Assembly (NCBI GenBank): GCA_903845195.1
Contig: CAIMWO010000087.1
Coordinates: forward strand, 60,487-124,486
Source of the DNA: an uncultured Phycisphaerales bacterium
GTDB taxonomy: Bacteria > Planctomycetota > Phycisphaerae > WQYP01
DNA length: 64,000 bases
Direction: 5' to 3'
The notes under the pieces are model-generated. The model was not told the DNA's origin, made no database searches, and saw only the letters and a program-made list of their open reading frames with translations. Numbering within the stretch: the stretch's first letter is position 1; the number at the start of each line of letters is the position of its first letter. Below, in pieces: positions 60,682 to 64,000 of this stretch. The translations under genes were made by a program, and so were the position numbers.

Positions 60682-61677
60682 ATGACCCAATCCCCACCAA
60701 CCTCTCCCTCCGCAACCTCGCGCCCCCCCTCCCCCCTCGCCACCTTCCTCGATCTCATCAAATTCGCCCACTCCATCTTCGCCCTCCCCTTCGCCCTCAT
60801 CGCCACCTTCTGGGCCTTCCGCCAGCTCGCCATTTCCCCCTTCGCCGCCCCCGGCCTCGGGCGCCTGGCGCTCATCCTCGTCTGCATGGTCCTCGCCCGC
60901 ACCTTCGCCATGACCGTCAACCGCCTCGTCGACCGCCACTACGACGCCCTCAATCCCCGCACCGCCCGCCGCCCCTCCGTCACCGGCCACGTCTCCGAAC
61001 GCTTCATGCGCATCACCATCGCCTTCTGCATCATCCTCTTCGTCGCCGCCACCGAACTCTTCGACCTCTTCTTCCACAACCCCTACCCCCTCTACTTTGC
61101 CCTCCCCGTTCTCGCCTGGCTCGCCATCTACTCCTACACCAAACGCTTCACCAGCCTCTGCCACTTCTGGCTCGGCATCTCCCTTGGCCTCGCCCCCGTT
61201 TCCGCCTGGATCGCCATCGCTTACGGTTCATCCACCGCCGCCACCGTCACCACCCTGCCCGCCACCACCCCCTCCTCCTCCCTCGACCTCCGCCTCCTCA
61301 CCATCCTCCTCCTCGGTGGGGGGGTCGCACTCTGGGTCGCCGGCTTCGACATCCTCTACGCCCTCCAGGACGAACAATTCGACCGCGACCACCACCTCAA
61401 CTCCCTCCCCGCACGCCTCGGCCGAAAAAACGCCCTCCACGCCTCCCGCCTCTGCCACCTCCTCACCATCTTCGCCTTCCTCGCCCTCGGCCACCTCGGC
61501 CATTTCCACACCCTCTACTGGATCGGCTTCGCCCTCGCCGCCCTCCTCCTCCTCATCGAACAATCCCTCATCTCCGAAAAAGACATCTCCAAAATCAACC
61601 TCGCCTTCATGACCGCCAACGGCCTCATCGGCCTAACCTTCGGCGCCCTGGCCATCGCCGACACCCTCCTGACATAA
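60682..61677 (+). CDS. UbiA-family polyprenyltransferase (MqnP/UbiA-like)
   Basis: A 331-residue membrane enzyme that attaches a polyprenyl chain to an aromatic quinone precursor. It has about eight or nine membrane helices and the two Asp motifs of the family: TFAMTVNRLVDRHYDALNPR-type (N-x-x-x-D) at about 72-92 and DILYALQDEQFDRDHHL at about 228-245. A basic TARRPSVTGHV follows the first motif. Menaquinone synthesis through futalosine in related bacteria uses such an enzyme (MqnP); a ubiquinone role is less likely. The N-terminal 18 residues are Ser/Pro-rich. The start follows a CCATAAC array and has no strong ribosome site. Confidence 0.85.
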   Translation: MTQSPPTSPSATSRPPSPLATFLDLIKFAHSIFALPFALIATFWAFRQLAISPFAAPGLGRLALILVCMVLARTFAMTVNRLVDRHYDALNPRTARRPSVTGHVSERFMRITIAFCIILFVAATELFDLFFHNPYPLYFALPVLAWLAIYSYTKRFTSLCHFWLGISLGLAPVSAWIAIAYGSSTAATVTTLPATTPSSSLDLRLLTILLLGGGVALWVAGFDILYALQDEQFDRDHHLNSLPARLGRKNALHASRLCHLLTIFAFLALGHLGHFHTLYWIGFALAALLLLIEQSLISEKDISKINLAFMTANGLIGLTFGALAIADTLLT

Positions 61678-61683
61678 CCTCCA

Positions 61684-61800
61684 CGTAAACACGAAGACAC
61701 GAGGGACACGAAGACCACGAAGTAATCATAAAAAAAGGAGCCGCCAGGCTCCCAGATAACTCAAAAAAATCTTCGTGGTCTTCGCGTCTTCGTGTTTACG
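61684..61800. repeat. Inverted CACGAAGAC arrays around a terminator
   Basis: The left arm (61684-61722) repeats CACGAAGA/CACGAGGGA with 8-9 bp spacing. The right arm (61769-61800) is the complement (TCTTCGTGGTCTTCGCG and on). Between them GGGAGCC/GGCTCC with a T tract on the - strand (61730-61753) forms a terminator for the gene at 61813. Confidence 0.75.
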
Positions 61801-61812
61801 TCGTCGTCGCCC

Positions 61813-62580
61813 TCACCGCCCCGCCGCCGACCACAAACTATAAAACAGCACCACCACAATCACCAAACTCGCCCCCGCCATCACAAACGCCCCCCCGATC
61901 AACCACGTATTCCTCTGCCTGCTCTTCTCAATCCACTCATGCATCTGCATCGCCGACGCCGCATATGAATCCCGCACCTGCTGCAGCGCATCGACCGCAT
62001 GCTGATTCGCCAGACTCAATCGATCGATCATCATCGAAAACCGGTTGAATGACTCCACCAACTGCCGATCGATTTCATTGCCCATCTCGATCTGCTCTTT
62101 GATGCTCGCCAGCGCCTCGACGTATTCCTTCTTCGCCCCCATCGCCGTGACCACTTCCGTCACCTTCCGCTGCTGCTCCGAGTGCATCGCCAGACGATCG
62201 TTGATCATCTTCAACATGTCCGCCTGCATCTTGCTCGTCTGCGGCAGCGCCTCGGCCGCCTGCGGCAACGTCCCGATCTTGCTCAACAACTCATCCTGTC
62301 GCTTCGATTGCCCATCCAACGCCGCCCGCAACTCCTGCACCGTCTGGATCAGCGAATCGTAACTCTGCTGAATCTTGTACGTCCCCGCCGCACCGCTGCC
62401 ACCCACCACCATCGACGCCTCCGACGACCCCGCGCCGCTCGGTCCCACCTTCCCCACCACCGCCCCGCGCTCTCCATACGTACCCGTCCCCTGCTGCGTC
62501 GCCTGCTCGTACGCCTCAAAATCCACCACCGTCGGCTCCCCACCCGCCACCCGCCGCTTAATCCACTGCATCATCCCCAT
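61813..62580 (-). CDS. Coiled-coil tail-anchored membrane protein
   Basis: A 255-residue protein with the reading started at ATG 62580, where GAGGG lies upstream; the longer frame from 62736 runs through a heptad array. Residues 1-65 are Gly-rich and polar, 70-225 form a long helical coiled coil (VQELRAALDGQSKRQDELLS, EYVEALASIKEQIEMGNEID), and 230-252 form one membrane helix (LIGGAFVMAGASLVIVVVLF). It is a likely membrane-anchored structural or chemoreceptor-like scaffold. No catalytic residue pattern is seen and the family is unknown. It lies in opposite orientation to the prenyltransferase gene, with a shared terminator. Confidence 0.65.
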   Translation of the reverse strand: MGMMQWIKRRVAGGEPTVVDFEAYEQATQQGTGTYGERGAVVGKVGPSGAGSSEASMVVGGSGAAGTYKIQQSYDSLIQTVQELRAALDGQSKRQDELLSKIGTLPQAAEALPQTSKMQADMLKMINDRLAMHSEQQRKVTEVVTAMGAKKEYVEALASIKEQIEMGNEIDRQLVESFNRFSMMIDRLSLANQHAVDALQQVRDSYAASAMQMHEWIEKSRQRNTWLIGGAFVMAGASLVIVVVLFYSLWSAAGR

Positions 62581-62667
62581 AACCAAGTCCCTCGAGTTGC
62601 ATTGCCAACCATCCATTATATCGGAAAACCACCCAACACTGCCAAATCGACCCAATCCGTCCCCCCC

Positions 62668-62732
62668 AATTCTGAATTCCGAACTCTGAATTCTGAATTC
62701 CGTCCGCCCCCATATCCCATAACCCCTAACTC
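62668..62732. repeat. GAATTCA and CCATAAC arrays at the end of gluQRS
   Basis: 62668-62701 carries CTGAATT/CCGAACT units, and 62711-62732 carries CCCATAAC/CCCTAAC units. The gluQRS stop (TAG on the - strand, 62728-62726) lies inside the second. Confidence 0.7.
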
Positions 62733-63778
62733 CCACCCCGCCCCCTCAACCACCCCAAATCCTCCCCCGTCATCACCACCCGCTCCCGTGGCAACCGCCC
62801 CACATCAAACAACCCCAACCCCTCCGCCGCCGTCATCTCCCGCAGCCCGCTAACCATCCCGCTCCGCCACGCCACCCACCCCACCACCTTCTCCGCGCTC
62901 ACCCCCATCTCCCGAAACTCCGCAATCCGGCTCTCCCCATGCCGCTTGGCCAGCCGCTTCCCATCCGTCCCCACCACCAGCGGCACATGCGCAAAAGTGG
63001 GGGGGCTCCACCCCAACGCCTCATACACCAACATCTGCCGCGGCGTACTGCTCAGCAAATCATCCCCCCGTATCACCAAATCAATCCCCATCGCATGATC
63101 ATCCACCACACACGCCAACTGATACGCCGGCGTCCCATCAAACCGCGTCAGCGGAAAATCCCCCACCTCCGCCCCCACATCAAACCCCTGCGGCCCCGCA
63201 ATCACATCCTCAAACCCGACCTCTCCGGCCCGCACCCGCAACCGCCAGCAAACCTTCTTCCCCGTCTCACCCTCCACCATCGCCGCCACTTCCCCCGTCG
63301 TTTTATGTTTCATGTTTTCTGTTTTTTGTTTCGCCGCGCACGTCCCTGGATACCGCACCACCTTCTCCCCACCCTCCCCCTCATGCGGCGCACTGGCCGC
63401 CCCCTGCACCGCCGCCACAATCTCCGCCCGCGTGCACGTGCACGGATAAATCAAATCCCGCTCCCACAACCGCTCCAGCGCCGCCTGATAAATCCTCAAC
63501 CGCTCCGACTGCACCACCGCCAACTCTGAATTCTGAATTCTGAATTCTGAATTCCCCCACTCGTCCCACCCCATCCCCAGCCACCGCAAATCCACATACG
63601 CCTGCCGCACACTCTCCGGCTTCGCCCGCCCCACATCCAAATCCTCCATCCGCATATACACCTTCGCCCCCGCCTGCCGCGCCATCCACCACGTGATCAG
63701 AAACGTCCGCGCGTGCCCCAGGTGCAACGCCCCCGTCGGGCTCGGCGCCAGCCGCGTACATGCAAACCCATTTCCCAT
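62726..63778 (-). CDS. gluQRS: Glutamyl-Q tRNA(Asp) synthetase
   Basis: Attaches glutamate to the queuosine of tRNA(Asp). It resembles a glutamyl-tRNA synthetase lacking the anticodon domain. The 350-residue protein has the HIGH motif HLGHA at 19-23 after TRLAPSPTGAL, RMEDLD, a Cys cluster PCTCTRAE plus PGTC, IRGDDLLSSTPRQ, and a KMSKS-like KRLAKRHG. It is longer than usual because two in-frame inserts (76-86, NSEFRIQNSEL, and 149-161, AKQKTENMKHKTT) are formed by host heptad arrays, and the stop codon also falls in an array. It starts at ATG 63778. Confidence 0.9.
   Translation of the reverse strand: MGNGFACTRLAPSPTGALHLGHARTFLITWWMARQAGAKVYMRMEDLDVGRAKPESVRQAYVDLRWLGMGWDEWGNSEFRIQNSELAVVQSERLRIYQAALERLWERDLIYPCTCTRAEIVAAVQGAASAPHEGEGGEKVVRYPGTCAAKQKTENMKHKTTGEVAAMVEGETGKKVCWRLRVRAGEVGFEDVIAGPQGFDVGAEVGDFPLTRFDGTPAYQLACVVDDHAMGIDLVIRGDDLLSSTPRQMLVYEALGWSPPTFAHVPLVVGTDGKRLAKRHGESRIAEFREMGVSAEKVVGWVAWRSGMVSGLREMTAAEGLGLFDVGRLPRERVVMTGEDLGWLRGRGGS
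63299..63333. repeat. Heptad array GTTTTAT inside gluQRS
   Basis: GTTTTAT, GTTTCAT, GTTTTCT, GTTTTTT and GTTTCG follow at exactly 7-bp spacing, in frame (KQKTENMKHKT on the - strand). It is the same family as the mutY insert at 2179-2212. Confidence 0.75.
63522..63554. repeat. Heptad array TGAATTC inside gluQRS
   Basis: Four units (CTGAATT with 7-bp spacing) lie in frame and read NSEFRIQNSEL on the - strand. The same family occurs in spacers at 23630, 27611 and 62668. Confidence 0.75.
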
Positions 63779-63820
63779 CCCCCCGTTATCAGACCCCCCA
63801 AGAAAAATTGCAACCCGCCC

Positions 63821-63866
63821 CCCCCGTCCCCCGTCCCCCGTCTACCGTCTACTGTCTACTGTCTGA
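63821..63866. repeat. Heptad array CCCCCGT / CTACTGT
   Basis: CCCCCGT, CCCCCGT, CTACCGT, CTACTGT and CTACTGT run with 7-bp spacing up to the start of the insertion sequence. Confidence 0.7.
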
Positions 63867-64000
63867 CCTTGCCCACGAATGGTGGGCGCGGCCTCCGAGC
63901 GGGTAGCATGCCCGCAGAAGGATCGTGTGATCATGGCAAGGCATTCCTATTCTGTGGAGTTCAAGGATGAAGCCTGTCGGCTGGTCATGGAGCAGAAGCA
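63865..64000 (+). mobile_element. Left end of an IS3-type insertion sequence
   Basis: A probable left terminal inverted repeat begins at TGACCTTGCCCACGAATGG (from about 63864) and a transposase frame starts at 63933. The element continues past the window, so its right end and target duplication cannot be seen. Confidence 0.6.
63933..64000 (+). CDS. IS3-family transposase OrfA, N-terminus only
   Basis: Twenty-two residues are present, MARHSYSVEFKDEACRLVME and on, matching the N-terminal start of IS3-type OrfA helix-turn-helix proteins (S-x-E-F-K-x-E-A-x-x-L-V). These bind the IS ends and, after -1 frameshifting with OrfB, form the transposase. Cut by the window edge. Confidence 0.75.
   Translation, partial: MARHSYSVEFKDEACRLVMEQK

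Overview
The window comes from a high-GC bacterium, most likely a planctomycete of the Phycisphaerae type. This is inferred from a minimal PEP-CTERM protein, a B12-dependent ribonucleotide reductase, a TatC with a large periplasmic insert, a UbiA-like prenyltransferase and a FliA-type sigma factor. No rRNA or recognisable tRNA is present to confirm it.

Left host arm (1-32603): a coiled-coil protein cut by the window edge, a tiny PEP-CTERM protein, mutY, dcd, nrdJ, a candidate structured RNA with a terminator, and guaB. Next is a glycan cluster (GT2, ChbG-type deacetylase, GT87-type membrane protein, GH29 fucosidase), then a DUF4328 protein, mdh, a secreted protein, fliA and gpmI. After these come a gene remnant and two lower-GC orphan genes, a GH130/GT4 pair, recN, an Imm1 immunity gene beside a toxin remnant, tatC and an ACP phosphodiesterase.

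Prophage (about 32605-59780, 27.2 kb, every gene on + and lower GC than the host): large serine integrase, a 9-unit iteron-like array, small early genes, a TOPRIM/zinc/DUF3987 replication protein, small membrane and zinc-ribbon proteins, a tail-fibre-like protein, HNH/P-loop and PLD-like proteins, P27 and large terminase, HK97 portal, protease and capsid, connectors, a glycosyltransferase, tail tube, G/GT chaperones with a CCCAAAA slippery site, tape measure, distal tail proteins and a HIRAN-membrane protein. No endolysin or classical repressor was recognised.

Right host arm (59785-64000): a small hypothetical gene, a UbiA-family prenyltransferase, a coiled-coil membrane protein, gluQRS, and the start of an IS3-type element.

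Three observations stand out. First, the prophage sits in a dispersed palindromic REP-like host repeat. The rebuilt attB and attP are both dyads with the same centre, and rebuilding attP also rebuilds a sigma70-type promoter (TTGACA, 17 bp, TATCCT) aimed at the integrase, so integration would split that promoter. Second, host spacers carry many families of short degenerate arrays with 7-bp (sometimes 8- or 10-bp) period. These also lie in frame inside mutY, recN and gluQRS and supply stop codons to several genes. Third, the prophage combines several unusual expression signals and gene fusions, described under the findings.
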